A stretch of 47,434 nt of DNA from Bacillota bacterium (GTDB lineage: Bacteria > Bacillota > Clostridia > Tissierellales > Tissierellaceae): NCBI GenBank assembly GCA_030602225.1, contig JAUWAD010000005.1:1-47434 (forward strand). Direction: 5' to 3'. Of this stretch, positions 46,893-47,434 are shown piece after piece (within the stretch, counting starts at the first letter, position 1; every line of letters starts with the position of its first letter). The notes under the pieces are model-generated. The model did no database searches. It was not told where the DNA came from and saw only the letters and a list, made by a program, of their open reading frames with translations. The translations under genes and the position numbers were made by a program.

Positions 46893-47434
46893 ATGGCTAA
46901 TGATGCTGATATAACATTACCAAGTCTTGTAATAAGTAGTGCTACTATAGGAAATAGTGGTGATATGACTTTACCACTATTTACAATTGAAGCACATGCT
47001 GTCACAGGATGGTATGCTATTATAGAGCTTCCAGCTTTGGTAATAGAAGCTAGAAGTGGTGCTGTAGCTAGTGTAGAACTTCCTGCTCTATCTGTAGAAG
47101 CAACAGCTCTTATGGGAGTTGTGTGTACTGCTGATATAATATTACCAGATTTAATTATCAGTGCTTATACATCATCTCCTATTATTGTTACAGCTAATCT
47201 TACTCTTCAAAGACTTCAAATCTCTGCAACTTCAATTCATGATATATTAGCTGCTGGAGACATGGAGCTCAGACTCTTTTTTGTTGCTGGCACAACAAGT
47301 TTAGCTGCTGGTGTAATAACTGGATATGCAATTAATCTTAAAACGTTAGGACTTAGTGAATATGAAGATTTCAACTTTAATAGTGCGTGTCTTATCGGAG
47401 GTATTCCTTTTGGGGCTAGTGGTTTGGGTCTCTT
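46893..47434 (+). CDS. Virion protein, N-terminal part (gene crosses the circle join)
   Basis: ATG 46893 opens a frame that continues across the join to base 474 of the window. The N-terminus is a tandem repeat of ~18-20 residue beta units ending LP-x-L-x-I-(E/S)-A. Examples are ITLPSLVISSATI, MTLPLFTIEAHAV, IELPALVIEARSG, VELPALSVEATA and IILPDLIISAYT. A beta-solenoid-like shaft is therefore likely. The total is about 290 aa in one circular molecule. Probably a tail-associated protein. Confidence 0.75.
   Translation, partial: MANDADITLPSLVISSATIGNSGDMTLPLFTIEAHAVTGWYAIIELPALVIEARSGAVASVELPALSVEATALMGVVCTADIILPDLIISAYTSSPIIVTANLTLQRLQISATSIHDILAAGDMELRLFFVAGTTSLAAGVITGYAINLKTLGLSEYEDFNFNSACLIGGIPFGASGLGL
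47292..47434. repeat. Terminal overlap, right copy
   Basis: This is the right-hand copy of the 143-base overlap with 1-143. Its seven differences from the left copy are discussed there. Confidence 0.9.

Noticed and set aside
1-47434. CRISPR array, insertion sequence or integrase
   Set aside because: No repeated spacer arrangement, transposase or tyrosine/serine recombinase signature was seen.

Overview
The window is a nearly complete, circularly closed genome of a short-tailed (podovirus-like) bacteriophage. Positions 1-143 and 47292-47434 are the same sequence with 7 mismatches, so the real circle is about 47.29 kb and one gene runs across the join. The DNA is clearly AT-rich. Nearly every gene has a strong GGAGG-type ribosome binding site, and the four promoters I can see have TTGACA plus an extended TGn -10 box. 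Together these fit a low-GC host, possibly a Firmicute, but the host cannot be fixed from this sequence. I see no integrase, excisionase or clear immunity repressor, so a virulent lifestyle is likely.

The genome has two opposed halves. Rightward (+) genes run from 35974 through the join to 13122. They start with a helix-turn-helix protein (candidate small terminase), a HExxH protein, the large terminase and a P22-like portal. Next come small genes, an acidic scaffold, an N4-gp56-type major capsid protein, two small head proteins, a head-tail adaptor and a tail-nozzle-like protein. Then follow several tail or virion proteins, a 1618-residue internal virion protein, fibre-like proteins, and a lysis pair (M15 peptidase endolysin, 3TM holin).

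Leftward (-) genes run from about 35574 down to 13430 and are packed with ATGA/TAATG overlaps. They hold the replication and recombination set: a DUF3987 helicase-like protein, a UDG-like/family A DNA polymerase fusion, a ParB-methyltransferase fusion, a putative ssDNA-binding protein, a Sak4-like ATPase with an N-terminal zinc ribbon, a Cas4/RecB-like nuclease and an ATP-dependent ligase. More than 40 small genes accompany them, many encoding CxxC mini-proteins. Several of the smallest genes (26-57 aa) are short but have good ribosome binding sites and coupled overlaps.

The non-coding parts are rich. A 13-bp palindrome (GTCAA-N3-TTGAC, usually followed by TTTGCTTA) recurs 11 times around the genome, almost always in the same orientation whatever the direction of transcription. 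An AT-rich core at 33.35-33.66 kb is flanked by inverted copies of GAACGGTGAAC and looks like a replication origin or a large operator. About 320 bases at 24.97-25.29 kb fold into many stem-loops. A 152-base tRNA-like RNA lies at 30504-30655. A long imperfect stem-loop marks the convergence of the two halves at 13.13-13.21 kb, and divergent promoters sit at 35.63-35.93 kb. Three small genes in 32-34.7 kb have broken reading frames, one with a CTT-TAG sequence that resembles an RF2-type +1 frameshift site.
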